This document shows, piece by piece, positions 24,372 to 33,209 of a stretch of DNA of 64,000 nucleotides. The translations under genes were made by a program, and so were the position numbers. Numbering within the stretch: position 1 is the stretch's first letter; every line of letters starts with the position of its first letter. The stretch comes from Achromobacter kerstersii (lineage in GTDB: Bacteria > Pseudomonadota > Gammaproteobacteria > Burkholderiales > Burkholderiaceae_B). Location of the stretch: the NCBI RefSeq assembly GCF_902859595.1, contig NZ_CADIJQ010000010.1, positions 124,001 to 188,000 on the forward strand. Direction: 5' to 3'. The notes under the pieces are model-generated. The model did not search any database. It was not told the DNA's origin and saw only the letters and a program-made list of their open reading frames with translations.

Positions 24372-24710
24372 ATGAGCGTCCTCAAACTCGTCACCTTTTT
24401 AGGTACGGCACTTGACGAACTGCGGGCCTTTCCACTGCATGCACGACGCGACGCGGGGCATCAGATAGATCAGGTACAGCGCGGCTTGGAGCCGGACGAC
24501 TGGAAGCCTATGACAACGATCGGACCAGGGGTCCGTGAAATTCGGCTTCGGGAAGAGTCGGGCGCGTTTCGCGTGATATACGTCGCAAAATTTGCCAAAG
24601 CTGTCTATGTCTTGCATTGCTTCCAAAAGAAGGCGGCAAAGACAGGAAAGACCGACCTGGATCTGGCGGCCAGACGATACCGCGATCTGTTGAAGGAGCT
24701 AGGCCTATGA
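24372..24710 (+). CDS. HigB/RelE-type toxin (phage Gp49-like family)
   Basis: A 112-residue protein of the Gp49-like RelE/ParE superfamily, expected to be a ribosome-dependent mRNA endonuclease. The family pattern is clear: GVREIRLREESGAFRVIYVAKFAKAVYVLHCFQKKAAKT near residues 55-92 (read as core strands plus the LHCFQKK block), then LAARRYRDLL. ATG 24372 sits only 7 bp after the -10 box. The stop overlaps the antitoxin start (ATGA), the toxin-first order typical of HigBA. Low GC in the promoter contrasts with the flanks, which fits a mobile addiction module. Confidence 0.88.
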   Translation: MSVLKLVTFLGTALDELRAFPLHARRDAGHQIDQVQRGLEPDDWKPMTTIGPGVREIRLREESGAFRVIYVAKFAKAVYVLHCFQKKAAKTGKTDLDLAARRYRDLLKELGL

Positions 24711-24988
24711 GCAAGCAACAATTCGCCAGTGTGTGGGATGCCATTGAAGACACCCCCGCCGAAGCTGAAAACATGAAACTGCGCTCAGAACTCATGGTGG
24801 CGCTGAAGCATCACATTGCCCGATCGGAGATGAGCCAACAGCAAGCGGCGCAGCTGCTCGGCGTTACGCAACCGCGCGTGTCAGACCTGATGCGCGGCAA
24901 GATCAACCTGTTTGGCCTGGACGCCCTGGTCAATATGGCAACCGCCGCGGGCCTGCATGTGCAGATGACGATTCAAGAAGCCGCCTGA
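24707..24988 (+). CDS. HigA-type antitoxin, XRE family
   Basis: A 93-residue helix-turn-helix protein. The HTH lies at residues 40-62 (MSQQQAAQLLGVTQPRVSDLM), followed by RGKINLFGLDALVNMATAAG, as in the small XRE antitoxins paired with Gp49-like toxins. It overlaps the toxin gene by 4 bp and is followed by a bidirectional terminator. It should neutralise the toxin by direct binding and repress the pair through the palindrome at 24345-24364. The AGGAG ten bases before ATG 24707 supports this start. Confidence 0.88.
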   Translation: MSKQQFASVWDAIEDTPAEAENMKLRSELMVALKHHIARSEMSQQQAAQLLGVTQPRVSDLMRGKINLFGLDALVNMATAAGLHVQMTIQEAA

Positions 24989-25012
24989 GCACCCGCTTGC
25001 TTTCCTTCAAAT

Positions 25013-25041
25013 AAAAATCCCGGCGCCAGGCCGGGATTTTT
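25013..25041. terminator. Bidirectional terminator between antitoxin and TonB receptor
   Basis: Stem AAAAATCCCGGC / GCCGGGATTTTT with loop GCCAG. A-run and T-run flank both sides, so it can end transcripts from either strand. Confidence 0.9.
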
Positions 25042-25070
25042 TGTTGCGTACCGGCCAAAGCCGGCTGTGA

Positions 25071-27278
25071 TCAGAAGTCCATGCTGGCTGACAACAGGAA
25101 CGTGCGCGGGCCGCCCAGTACCAGATAGCCGTTGCCGGGGTATCCGCCCACCGACGACCAATAGTTGCGGTTGGCGATGTTTTCCACGCGGGCGCGCAGC
25201 GTCACGACGTGGCCGTCGATGTCCGTCATGTAGCGCAGGCCGGCGTCAAAGCGGGTCCAGCCGGGCACTTTGAGGGTGTTGGCGTCGTTCGCGTAAGACG
25301 AACCGGTGTAGACGACGCGGCCGTCCACGGCCAGGCCTTGCACGCCGGGGATGTCCCATTCCACGCCCATGTTGGCCTGAAAGCGCGGCACACCGATCAC
25401 GCGGTTGCCGTCCAGCGAGGCGTTGCCGGTGGAGCGCTGCTCGGCATCCAGCCACGTCAAGCCGCCCAGCACGCGCACGCTCTTGATGGGCTCGCCGTAG
25501 ACGGTCAGTTCCGCGCCTTGGTGACGGTCCTTGCCGGAGGTGGTCAGCTCGTTGCTGGCGTTGTACATCGCGCGCGGCTTGTCGGTGGAGAACAAGGCCA
25601 GACCGGCGCCAAGCCCGTCACCCTCGTACTTCACGCCGATTTCCTTTTGCTTGGACACGTAGGGTTGCAGGCTTTGGCCGACGTTAGGCACCGGCTTGCC
25701 GTTCGCGTTGGCAGGCGCGGTCGGCCCCGCGACCAGGGCTTCGATGTAGTTGGCATACAGCGATACGCTGGGCGCCACCTTGAAGACGATACCGGCGGCC
25801 GGCGAGTTGCGGCTGGCGTCATAGGCGCCGCTTTCCTTGCCCGTGTTGTAGGCGTAATCACGCTGCGACAAGCGTTGATGGCGGATGCCCAGGGTCAGCA
25901 GCACCTTGTCGTCCAGGAACGACAAGGTGTCACCCAGGGCGTAGCTGCTCATGCGCGTACGGCCTTGCAAGGCAGGGTTATCAATATCGTTGCCACGCAA
26001 TGCTCCCGCGCTGAAGGCGGGCTTGTCGTAGGAGATCGGGTCATAGATGTTGGTCGGAAACGTATTGCCGAAATCCATGATGTAGGCGTTCTTCTTCTTC
26101 AGATCGAAGAAGGACGCCGACGCAACGATTTCGTGGCCGACCGGGCCGGTGCGCACCTTGGCGCGCAGGCCGAATTCGCCCGTGTTGACGCTGTCTTCAC
26201 GGGTGTTGTCGAAGCGATAGAAATTGCCCGCGCCCGTGCTGCCGTTCGTCAACGTGACGTTGCCCAGCGAGTTCGCTTCATCGCTGCGGCGGAATCCGTA
26301 GGCTGCCCAGCCGGTCAGCTTGTCGCTGAAGTCATGTTCCGCGCGCAAGGTGCCGAACACATCGCGTTCGTTGGAGTACGACCACGGTTGCGCGTAGTTG
26401 GAGCTGGCGTCCGGTGCGTCGGGCACGGTGGTGACGCCCGCGCCCAGCGTCACGTTCGGACGCGCGCGCTTGAGCTTGTTTTCCTGCCAGCCGATATCCC
26501 CCGACAAGCGCGTATCCGCCGAGCGCCAATCAATGCCCAGCGACACCAGGCTGGTGCGGGAATGTTCATCATCAATCGCCGTATCACCACTGCGTTGCGC
26601 GGCGTTCAGGCGGATGCCAGTGCTGTCGTCCGGGCCAAAGCGGCGGGCGATGTCGGTGGACAACTGAAACTGGCCGCCGCTGGAAATACCGGTCGTGACG
26701 CGCGTCAGCGGATCGTTCGGGGCGCGCTTGGGCACCAGGTTGATCACGCCGCCGATACCGCCGCCGCCAGGGGTGGCGCCGGTCAGGAATGCCGTTGCGC
26801 CGCGCAGCACTTCCACGCGTTCGAACAGTTCAGTGGCGATGTACTGGCGCGGCAGCAGGCTGTACAGGCCGTTGTAGGCCACATCGTCCGAGCTCAGGAT
26901 GAAGCCGCGAATGAAGTACGACTCCTGAAAGTTACCGAAGCCGCGCGCCACGCGCACGCCGGAGTCGTTTTGCAGCACGTCGCCGACGCTGCGTGCCTGC
27001 TTGTCCTGGATCAGCTCGTTCGTGTAGCTGGTGATGCTGAACGGCGTGCTCAAGTTGTCTTGCGTACCCAGAATGCCGACGCGGCCGCCGGTGGCGACTT
27101 GGCCGCCCGCGAACGGGGCCGACAGGCCGCCTGCCGACGCGTCCGCGCTGGCTTCGACCTTGATGGCTTCCATGGATACGGTAGCGTCGCCAGATTGGGC
27201 AGCCGGAGCCGTCTGGCCATAGGCTGCGCCCAGGCACGGAAGCGTGGCCGCCACGCAAGCTAGAGTTCTGATTTTCAT
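25071..27278 (-). CDS. TonB-dependent siderophore receptor
   Basis: A 735-residue outer-membrane receptor. A signal peptide ends near residue 21 (AAYG-QTAPA). The plug domain covers about residues 70-190 (TPFSITSYTNELIQDKQARSVGDVL; SYFIRGF; ELFERVEVLRGATAFLTGATPGGGGIGGVINLVPK), and a 22-strand barrel ends in the terminal Phe of LSASMDF. It imports a ferric siderophore with energy from TonB-ExbBD. A Fur box lies 177 bp upstream, so it is iron-repressed. No siderophore synthesis genes are near, suggesting use of a xenosiderophore (inference). Confidence 0.92.
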   Translation of the reverse strand: MKIRTLACVAATLPCLGAAYGQTAPAAQSGDATVSMEAIKVEASADASAGGLSAPFAGGQVATGGRVGILGTQDNLSTPFSITSYTNELIQDKQARSVGDVLQNDSGVRVARGFGNFQESYFIRGFILSSDDVAYNGLYSLLPRQYIATELFERVEVLRGATAFLTGATPGGGGIGGVINLVPKRAPNDPLTRVTTGISSGGQFQLSTDIARRFGPDDSTGIRLNAAQRSGDTAIDDEHSRTSLVSLGIDWRSADTRLSGDIGWQENKLKRARPNVTLGAGVTTVPDAPDASSNYAQPWSYSNERDVFGTLRAEHDFSDKLTGWAAYGFRRSDEANSLGNVTLTNGSTGAGNFYRFDNTREDSVNTGEFGLRAKVRTGPVGHEIVASASFFDLKKKNAYIMDFGNTFPTNIYDPISYDKPAFSAGALRGNDIDNPALQGRTRMSSYALGDTLSFLDDKVLLTLGIRHQRLSQRDYAYNTGKESGAYDASRNSPAAGIVFKVAPSVSLYANYIEALVAGPTAPANANGKPVPNVGQSLQPYVSKQKEIGVKYEGDGLGAGLALFSTDKPRAMYNASNELTTSGKDRHQGAELTVYGEPIKSVRVLGGLTWLDAEQRSTGNASLDGNRVIGVPRFQANMGVEWDIPGVQGLAVDGRVVYTGSSYANDANTLKVPGWTRFDAGLRYMTDIDGHVVTLRARVENIANRNYWSSVGGYPGNGYLVLGGPRTFLLSASMDF

Positions 27279-27454
27279 ATCGGGATCGATGGGCTAGAGA
27301 ATGCGCGTCACCGCGCGAAGAAACACCAAATCCCGATGGGGTCACGCGCGGAAAACGGCTTATCTCCTTGCACTACCGCAAGGCTGTACAACGGCCCTGC
27401 CGAGCCCGTTCACCATGGGGTATTGAGGTCTGACGACGAAAATGTTATCAAACC

Positions 27455-27467
27455 GAGAATCATTCTC
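27455..27467. promoter_or_regulatory. Fur box upstream of the TonB receptor
   Basis: GAGAAT-C-ATTCTC is a perfect 6-1-6 inverted repeat matching the Fur consensus core, embedded in AT-rich sequence 177 bp before the receptor start. The rest of the 27279-27543 gap shows nothing else I can assign. Confidence 0.75.
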
Positions 27468-27543
27468 ATACCATTTCCAACGCAGGAAAACCCGCCCGTT
27501 GCCCGGCCGCAACAAGTCGGGTTCGTTAAGGTCAAGGTCAGGA

Positions 27544-28458
27544 TCAGGCGGCTAAATCGGGCTGCAACCGCCCAAAATCACCCGCCTCGAAAGCGGTTTC
27601 CGACTGGGTCAGACCGCGTCGGGCTGGCTTGGCGGCCGCATGGGGCTGGCCTGAAGCGGCTTCGATGGCGCCGCCCGCAATCAGCACGAAATGCACCGGC
27701 GCCCTGCCCGCCATCAAGACCAGCACGCCATGTTCATCGTCAACGGACGCCGACGCGGCCAGGGCCGAGCCCGCGTGCACCACAGCGAAATCCGGGTCAC
27801 CGCCCGGCCGTTTCGGCAAGGCCGGTGCGCCCGTCAGGCGATGCCTGGCGCGTACGCCCACCTCCCCCTGCACCGCATAGATCCAGGCATTCCACCCCGG
27901 CGCCAACGGCACCAGTTGCGTCGCGCCGGGGCGCAGCCAGGCGTCCAGCAGCATCAGGGGGTCTGGCGTGGCCAGCGGCGATTGCCAGCCGCTATGGCTA
28001 CCCGCCGCCACGCGGATACGGCCCGCGTCGGTCTGGATGACGGGCATCTCCCAGCCCCGCAGCAACGCAATGCCTGGCGCTTGGGCGGGCTGGCGGTCTG
28101 ACAGCTTGATCCCGATGCGCAGCCCGTGCAGCCGCGCCTGCGCCTCGGGCCGGTGTACCCGCAGAATCCCCTGGCTCGCCTGCGTCCAATGCAGGTCGCC
28201 CGCCCGGATCTCGTGGTCGTCCTTGGTGCTGCCCAGGCTTTGCATGACGCCCTTGGAGTCCTCCAGCAACAGCGTCGCGGCGCACAGGCCGGGGGCCGGC
28301 TCAGGCGCCGTGGCAGGCCCTGTCATGACGAAGTGGTCCACGCTGACCACTGGCGACGGGCTGCGGGAAAAATCGGTGTGGCGGAACGGGCGGACGGTGC
28401 AGGCGTCGCCCGCGGACTGGACCGGGCTGGCAACGACGTTACTGAGATGGATAGTCAA
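27544..28458 (-). CDS. Pirin-family cupin protein
   Basis: A protein of about 304 residues with the bicupin pirin fold. Recognisable blocks are VSVDHFVM, EDSKGVMQSLGS, IRAGDLHWTQASQGILRVHRPE, LHGLRIGIKLS and GRIRVAAGSHSG. Bacterial pirins include quercetin dioxygenases and metabolic regulators. Some iron-binding His residues of the family appear replaced (for example no clear PHPHRGFE), so enzymatic function is doubtful. The start is uncertain: TTG 28458 (MTIHLSNVV) fits the family N-terminus, while ATG 28620 would overlap the divergent LysR gene. It is divergent from that LysR gene and probably controlled by it. Confidence 0.72.
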   Translation of the reverse strand: MTIHLSNVVASPVQSAGDACTVRPFRHTDFSRSPSPVVSVDHFVMTGPATAPEPAPGLCAATLLLEDSKGVMQSLGSTKDDHEIRAGDLHWTQASQGILRVHRPEAQARLHGLRIGIKLSDRQPAQAPGIALLRGWEMPVIQTDAGRIRVAAGSHSGWQSPLATPDPLMLLDAWLRPGATQLVPLAPGWNAWIYAVQGEVGVRARHRLTGAPALPKRPGGDPDFAVVHAGSALAASASVDDEHGVLVLMAGRAPVHFVLIAGGAIEAASGQPHAAAKPARRGLTQSETAFEAGDFGRLQPDLAA

Positions 28459-28548
28459 AAAAGTGCTGCCTGGGGAAGTGGTAACGCTGGCTGACGCCAA
28501 GCTTATGAGTTCCACCTGGCGGACAGTAGAGCCCAATTTCAGGAATAG

Positions 28549-28569
28549 TTGTCCTGTCTTGCAGGACAA
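28549..28569. promoter_or_regulatory. Inverted repeat in pirin/LysR divergent gap
   Basis: TTGTCCTG (28549-28556) and CAGGACAA (28562-28569) are perfect 8-bp arms with spacer TCTTG. It lies 38 bp before the LysR start and is a likely operator for the divergent pair. Confidence 0.6.
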
Positions 28570-28606
28570 TTCGCTCCTTTTTCGTTCGCGCCCAGCTGAA
28601 ACCCCC

Positions 28607-29515
28607 ATGCAATCGCACATTCATCACGTCGACGACCTGCTGCTCTTTAGCGAGGTCGTTGAAAAAGGCGGCTTCTCCGCCGCCGCGCGTGTGTTGAATA
28701 TGCAACGTTCGAAGCTCAGCCGGCGCGTGGCCGAGCTGGAAGCGCGCCTGGGTGTCCGGTTGCTTCAACGCAATACGCGCCGGGTATCGCTGACCCCGAT
28801 GGGCGAACAGATCTATGTGCATGCCCAGACCATGGCCCGCGAAGCCCGCACGGCGTTCGATCTGGCGGCGTCCATGGGCGACACCCCCAGCGGCCTGCTG
28901 CGCATCACGGCGCCGTCTCCGCTGGCTGTGACCTTGTTGGGGGACATGGTGGCCCGCTTCTGCATGGCGAACCCCGGGGTACGGGTGCTGCTGGATACGC
29001 GTGACGAAATCATCGACCTGGTCGGTGAAGGCTATGACCTGGCGTTTCGCGCCATGAGTTCGGCGCTGACGGACTCCCGGCTGATCGGCCGTGAACTGGC
29101 GCTGGTGCCGCTGACGCTGCTTGGCGCGCCAGCGCTGGCCCAGGCGCGGCCGCGCCACCCCCGCGACCTGGCCGCCCTGCCCTTGCTGGCGCACGCCACG
29201 CAAGACAACCGCCACACGTGGCGCTTTACCGGGCCGGCTGGGGAAATCGAGACTTTGGAATTCCAGCCGCGCTGCCTGAGCAGCAACATGGCCACGCTGC
29301 GTTCGATGGCGCGCAGCGGGCTGGGCGTGGCGCTGCTGCCGCACTACCTCAGCGCAACCATGATGGCCAAGGGCGAACTGGTTCCGATTCTGCCCGGCTG
29401 GCAGGCCGCGCCATCACGCATCTACGCCATCATGCCCGCCCGCCGCGGCGAGCCTCTTGCGCTGCGCCGCTTTCTGGAACTGGCGGCGGCGGAGCTGCCC
29501 GTGTTGCTGGCTTGA
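28607..29515 (+). CDS. LysR-family transcriptional regulator
   Basis: A 302-residue LysR protein. HTH residues 8-65 (VDDLLLFSEVVEKGGFSAAARVL; MQRSKLSRRVAELEARLGVRLLQR; TRRVSLTPMG), then the effector-binding domain (GLLRITAPSPLAVTLLGDMVARF; SGLGVALLPHYL). It belongs to the subgroup resembling DsdC/GcvA-like regulators with VRLLQRNTRR. ATG 28607 gives a normal N-terminus although the frame opens far upstream. It is divergent from the pirin gene, its likely target. Confidence 0.9.
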   Translation: MQSHIHHVDDLLLFSEVVEKGGFSAAARVLNMQRSKLSRRVAELEARLGVRLLQRNTRRVSLTPMGEQIYVHAQTMAREARTAFDLAASMGDTPSGLLRITAPSPLAVTLLGDMVARFCMANPGVRVLLDTRDEIIDLVGEGYDLAFRAMSSALTDSRLIGRELALVPLTLLGAPALAQARPRHPRDLAALPLLAHATQDNRHTWRFTGPAGEIETLEFQPRCLSSNMATLRSMARSGLGVALLPHYLSATMMAKGELVPILPGWQAAPSRIYAIMPARRGEPLALRRFLELAAAELPVLLA

Positions 29516-29525
29516 GACCCCGCAT

Positions 29526-30509
29526 CTAATCCAGCTTGATGTGATTCGCCTGAATGACCGCGCCCCACCGCTCGCGGTCTTCCGCCACGTAGCGGTCGGT
29601 TTCCGCCTGATCACGCGGCGCCTGGATGACCAGCCCCAAGGTCTGGAAACGTTCGCGGAAATCCGGTTGCGCCATGACGCGCGCAACCGCCTCCTGCAAG
29701 GCTCGCCCTTCGGCGGCCGGCGTCGCTTGCGGCACGGCGATGCCAAACCAGGTGGCTGCGCGGAACCCCGGAAAGCCGCTTTCCGCCACCGTCGGCACAT
29801 CGGGCAGCACGGGCAGGCGTTCCGCCGTCGTTACCGCCAAGGCCTTGATTTTGTTCTCTTTCACCAGCGGCAGCGACGTGCTGATCACATCCACCATCAG
29901 TTGCGTGTCGTTGGCCATCAGCGAGCTCAAGGCCGGCGCGCTGCCGTTGTACGGGATGTGCGCAATGTCGACGCCGGTGCGCGACTTGAGCAATTCCGTC
30001 GCCAGCTGCAAGGGGTTGCCAATGCCCACCGACGCATAGTTCAGCTTGCCCGGACGCGTCTTGGCGTAGCTGACGAATTGCGCCAGCGTGGTGGCCGGCA
30101 CCGCGTTGTTCGCCACGACCACCAGCGGCAGTTCAGCCACCACCGACAGCACGCGGAAATCGCGCGCGGCGTCGTAGGCGATCTTCTGATACAGCATGGG
30201 GTTCAGCACCATGCTGGCATTGCTGGCCAGAAACAGGGTGTAGCCATCGGGCTGGGCGCGGGCCACCTGCGTGGCCGCAATCATCGTGTTGGCGCCCGGC
30301 TTGTTCTCCACCACGACGGGCTGGCCGAGTTCGCGCGACAGGCGCTCGGCCAGCACGCGCGACAACTGATCCGCCGCGCCGCCCGGCGTATACGGCACCA
30401 CCAGCTTCACCGGGCGGTCAGGGAACGCCGCCAGCGCTTGGGGTGCAATTGCCGCGCAAGCCAGCACGGCGGCCGCGGTGCGGCCCAACCAACGATTCAT
30501 TTTCAACAT
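29526..30509 (-). CDS. Bug/TctC-family periplasmic substrate-binding protein
   Basis: A 327-residue receptor. The signal peptide ends near residue 27 (PQALA-AFPDR). FPDRPVKLVVPYTPGGAADQLSRVLAERL, VENKPGANTMIAATQVA and IPYNGSAPALSSLMANDTQLMVD are the Bug family blocks. GGGAG six bases before ATG 30509 supports that start; a second ATG lies 9 bp downstream. It is separated from the AMP-ligase gene by 112 bp containing 11-bp repeats and probably belongs to the same operon, so its ligand is likely the acid activated by that ligase. Its last base is 10 bp from the LysR stop (convergent). Confidence 0.92.
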   Translation of the reverse strand: MLKMNRWLGRTAAAVLACAAIAPQALAAFPDRPVKLVVPYTPGGAADQLSRVLAERLSRELGQPVVVENKPGANTMIAATQVARAQPDGYTLFLASNASMVLNPMLYQKIAYDAARDFRVLSVVAELPLVVVANNAVPATTLAQFVSYAKTRPGKLNYASVGIGNPLQLATELLKSRTGVDIAHIPYNGSAPALSSLMANDTQLMVDVISTSLPLVKENKIKALAVTTAERLPVLPDVPTVAESGFPGFRAATWFGIAVPQATPAAEGRALQEAVARVMAQPDFRERFQTLGLVIQAPRDQAETDRYVAEDRERWGAVIQANHIKLD

Positions 30510-30551
30510 GCTTGTCTCCCGAGTCTTGAACGACTCTTGTAGTGGGTACTG

Positions 30552-30606
30552 CTGGGGTACTACTGGGGTATTGCTGGGGTATTGCTGGGGTATTGCTGGG
30601 GTGTTG
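30552..30606. repeat. Five 11-bp tandem repeats between AMP ligase and Bug genes
   Basis: CTGGGGT recurs at 30552, 30563, 30574, 30585 and 30596, every 11 bp (unit CTGGGGTATTG). On the transcribed minus strand it reads CAATACCCCAG. It fills half of the gap between the ligase stop and the Bug start. Confidence 0.88.
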
Positions 30607-30621
30607 GCCTGACGTTCGCCG

Positions 30622-32229
30622 CTACACCTTGCGCGCCTGCCCCTCCCAGAACTCGGCGCGCAGGCGGCGTTTGGCGATCTTGCCGTTGTCGTCGCGCGGC
30701 AAGGCCGGGCGCAGTTGCAGGTCGCGCGGGATCTTGTAGCGCGCGACGCGGCCAGCCAGCCATTGCAGGGCGTCCTGCACATTCACCGTGGCGTCCGGCG
30801 CGGGTTGAATCAAACCCAGCAAGCGTTCCCCGAACTCGGCATCCGGCACGCCAAATACGGCGCAATCAGCCACGCCCGGGTACTGCGTCAGGTGGTGTTC
30901 GATTTCGGCGGGATAGATGTTCACGCCGCCGGAAATCACCAGGTCCGATTCGCGGTCGCACACGAACAGATAACCGTCTTCGTCCACATAGCCCAAGTCA
31001 CCCAGGCCGATCAGGCCGTCGCGCTCGACGGCCTGGCGGGCCTCGGGGTGGTTGCGGTAGGTGAAGTCGGCATAGGCCGGCTGGCGCACGTAGATGCGGC
31101 CGACCTCGCCGGGCGCGCAAAGCGACCCGTCTTCGGCATACACGCGCACCTGCGCCGGCCCGATGGGCCGCCCCGCGCTGCCGGGCTTGGCCCGCGCCTC
31201 GTGGGAGTCAATTACCGTCACCATGCCTGCCTCGCTGGACGCGTAGGTTTCATGGACCACGGGGCCTAGCCAGTCGATCATGGCCTGCTTGAGTTCAGGC
31301 GCGCACGGCGCCCCCGTCGACGCCACGAAACGCAGCGACGACAAGTCGAACGACGCTCGTGTGCGCGCATCCAGCTTCAGCAGCCGCACATACATGATGG
31401 GCACGAGATAGATGGTGTCGATGCGATGCTGTTCGATCAGGCGCAACACCTCGATGGGATCAAAGCGCGCGGTCAGCACCAGCGTGTCGCACACGCGCAG
31501 CGCCACCTGGGCGAAGACGCTGGGCGCGCTGTGATAGACCGGCGCGGGCAGCAAGGCCCGGCATCCGGGGCGCAATCCGTAGGCTTGTTCCACCACGGCT
31601 TCGACGGCCGCCAGGTGCTCGGGCAGATGCGCCACCGGAAACGGCTGACGCACCACGCCCTTTGGCCGGCCGGTGGTGCCCGAGGTGTACGCCATGTGCC
31701 CGCGGGGCGCGACGAGCGGCCCGTCGTAGCGCGGCTGCGCATTGCGCCAGGTTTCGTAGTTGTTGGCTTCGAAGTTGTTGGCTTGGAAGTCGTTGGCTTC
31801 GAAGTTGTTGGCTTCGAAGTCGTTGGGGGCAGACTCGTCGGGGTCGGACTCGTCGGCGGCTACATCAATGTTGCCGGCCACCGACTTCCCGCCGCCCATC
31901 ACCCGCAGCGCGGGCAGCCCCTTGGGCAGCGCGGTCCAGACCTGCCGCCACAAATCGTCTTCGGCAATCACCAGCTTGGCGCCGCTATCGGTCACCAGAA
32001 ACGCCACTTCCTCGGCCGTGTAATGCCAGTTGATCGGGCAGTAATAGCAGCCCAGCCGCTTGCAGGCCTGGATGATTTCCAGATACGGCATGCCGTTGCG
32101 CAGCAGCACCGCGATCACATCGCCTTCGCGCACGCCCATCGCCGCCAGGCCGGCCGCCACTTGCTCGCCGCGCGCAACCAGCGCGTCACGGGTCAACTCA
32201 ATGCCGCCCGCAATGATGCGCCCGCTCAT
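30622..32229 (-). CDS. AMP-dependent acyl-CoA synthetase/ligase with a repeat insertion
   Basis: A 535-residue acyl-adenylate enzyme. MAYTSGTTGRPKGV near residue 187 is the P-loop, ETYASSEAGMVT near 330 the A5 motif, LGDLGYVDEDGYLFVCDRESDLVISGG near 415 the A7/A8 hinge, and PRDDNGKIAKRRLR the catalytic Lys. It activates an unknown acid to its CoA ester. Residues 136-158 are a low-complexity insertion of NFEAN/DFQAN pentapeptides encoded by a 15-bp repeat. The gene overlaps the upstream SDR by 4 bp (ATGA), choosing ATG 32229. Confidence 0.9.
   Translation of the reverse strand: MSGRIIAGGIELTRDALVARGEQVAAGLAAMGVREGDVIAVLLRNGMPYLEIIQACKRLGCYYCPINWHYTAEEVAFLVTDSGAKLVIAEDDLWRQVWTALPKGLPALRVMGGGKSVAGNIDVAADESDPDESAPNDFEANNFEANDFQANNFEANNYETWRNAQPRYDGPLVAPRGHMAYTSGTTGRPKGVVRQPFPVAHLPEHLAAVEAVVEQAYGLRPGCRALLPAPVYHSAPSVFAQVALRVCDTLVLTARFDPIEVLRLIEQHRIDTIYLVPIMYVRLLKLDARTRASFDLSSLRFVASTGAPCAPELKQAMIDWLGPVVHETYASSEAGMVTVIDSHEARAKPGSAGRPIGPAQVRVYAEDGSLCAPGEVGRIYVRQPAYADFTYRNHPEARQAVERDGLIGLGDLGYVDEDGYLFVCDRESDLVISGGVNIYPAEIEHHLTQYPGVADCAVFGVPDAEFGERLLGLIQPAPDATVNVQDALQWLAGRVARYKIPRDLQLRPALPRDDNGKIAKRRLRAEFWEGQARKV
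31756..31830. repeat. In-frame 15-bp coding repeat inside the AMP ligase
   Basis: Five near-identical units of GAAGTTGTTGGCTTC (variants with GTC or TTG) run 31756-31830. They encode Asn-Phe-Glu-Ala-Asn pentapeptides on the minus strand. Being in-frame, unit number could vary without breaking the gene. Confidence 0.9.
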
Positions 32230-33125
32230 GCCGGCTTCCCGGCGCGCTGCGCCTTGTCTTGTGCGGTGCGCGCCTCGATCGCGGCGCGGGCGGCCGCCCA
32301 ATCGTCGTCGCTCCATTCGAAGTACTGCTTGAAGTACGCGCCGTTGGCCAGGTAGTCGCCGCCGTCCAGCGCAATCGTCTGGCCGTTGATCCAATCGTTG
32401 CCCGGCCCCAGCAGGAACGCGGCCAATTCGCCGATGTCGTGCCCGGTGCCCAGACGGCGCATCGGATTTTGCTGGGTCAGCGCGTCCTGGCCATCGCCGT
32501 TGGGGCGCAGCCTTGCGGTTGCGCCTTCGGTGGGAATCACGCCAGGCGCGATGGCGTTCAGGCGGATACCGTGGCGGCCCCATTCCACCGCCAGCGACTT
32601 CGTCATCGCGTCGATACCCGCCTTGGACATGGCCGACGGCACCACGAACGGCGAGCCCGTCCAGACCCACGTCACCACAATCGACACCACCGCGCCGTGC
32701 GTGCCGGTCTCGATCCAGCGCTTGCCGACCGCCTGGGTCATATAGAAGGTGCCGCGAAATACCGTGTCGGCGATGGCGTTGAAGCCGCGCGCCGACAGCT
32801 TCTCAGTCGGGCTGATGAAGTTGCCCGCGGCATTATTGATCAGGCCGTCCAAGCCGCCATGCTCGCGCCAGATGCCGTCCACCATGGCGTCCACGGCGTC
32901 GGCATCGCGGATGTCGACGGCATGCGCATGGGCCTGGCCGCCGTAGCGGGCGCGCAGCGTGGCCGCGGCAGCTTCAACGACCGACAGCCGGCGGCCGCAC
33001 AGGTGCACGGTGGCGCCCAGCGCGGCCAGTTGTTCGGCCATGGCGTAGCCCAGCCCGGTGCCCCCGCCTGTGACCAGGACGCGCTGACCGCGGAACAGAT
33101 CCGCGCGGAACATGCTTTGGACCAT
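32226..33125 (-). CDS. SDR oxidoreductase resembling 2,4-dienoyl-CoA reductase
   Basis: A 299-residue short-chain dehydrogenase. TGGGTGLG at residues 19-26 binds the nicotinamide cofactor; NNAAGNF near 97 is the structural motif. The usual YxxxK is replaced by SAMSK, as in peroxisomal-type dienoyl-CoA reductases, which keep the Lys but not the Tyr. AAGNFISPTEKLSARGFNAIAD also matches that group. It probably reduces an unsaturated acyl-CoA made by the ligase next to it. GGAG eight bases before ATG 33125 supports the start. It is divergent from a LysR gene. Confidence 0.87.
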   Translation of the reverse strand: MVQSMFRADLFRGQRVLVTGGGTGLGYAMAEQLAALGATVHLCGRRLSVVEAAAATLRARYGGQAHAHAVDIRDADAVDAMVDGIWREHGGLDGLINNAAGNFISPTEKLSARGFNAIADTVFRGTFYMTQAVGKRWIETGTHGAVVSIVVTWVWTGSPFVVPSAMSKAGIDAMTKSLAVEWGRHGIRLNAIAPGVIPTEGATARLRPNGDGQDALTQQNPMRRLGTGHDIGELAAFLLGPGNDWINGQTIALDGGDYLANGAYFKQYFEWSDDDWAAARAAIEARTAQDKAQRAGKPA

Positions 33126-33209
33126 GGGATTGTCTCCTTTATGTCGATATGGATTTGCTTTGGACCGAGAGTATCAACGCCAATATTCCGCGACAATCCT
33201 TCGGCTTGC

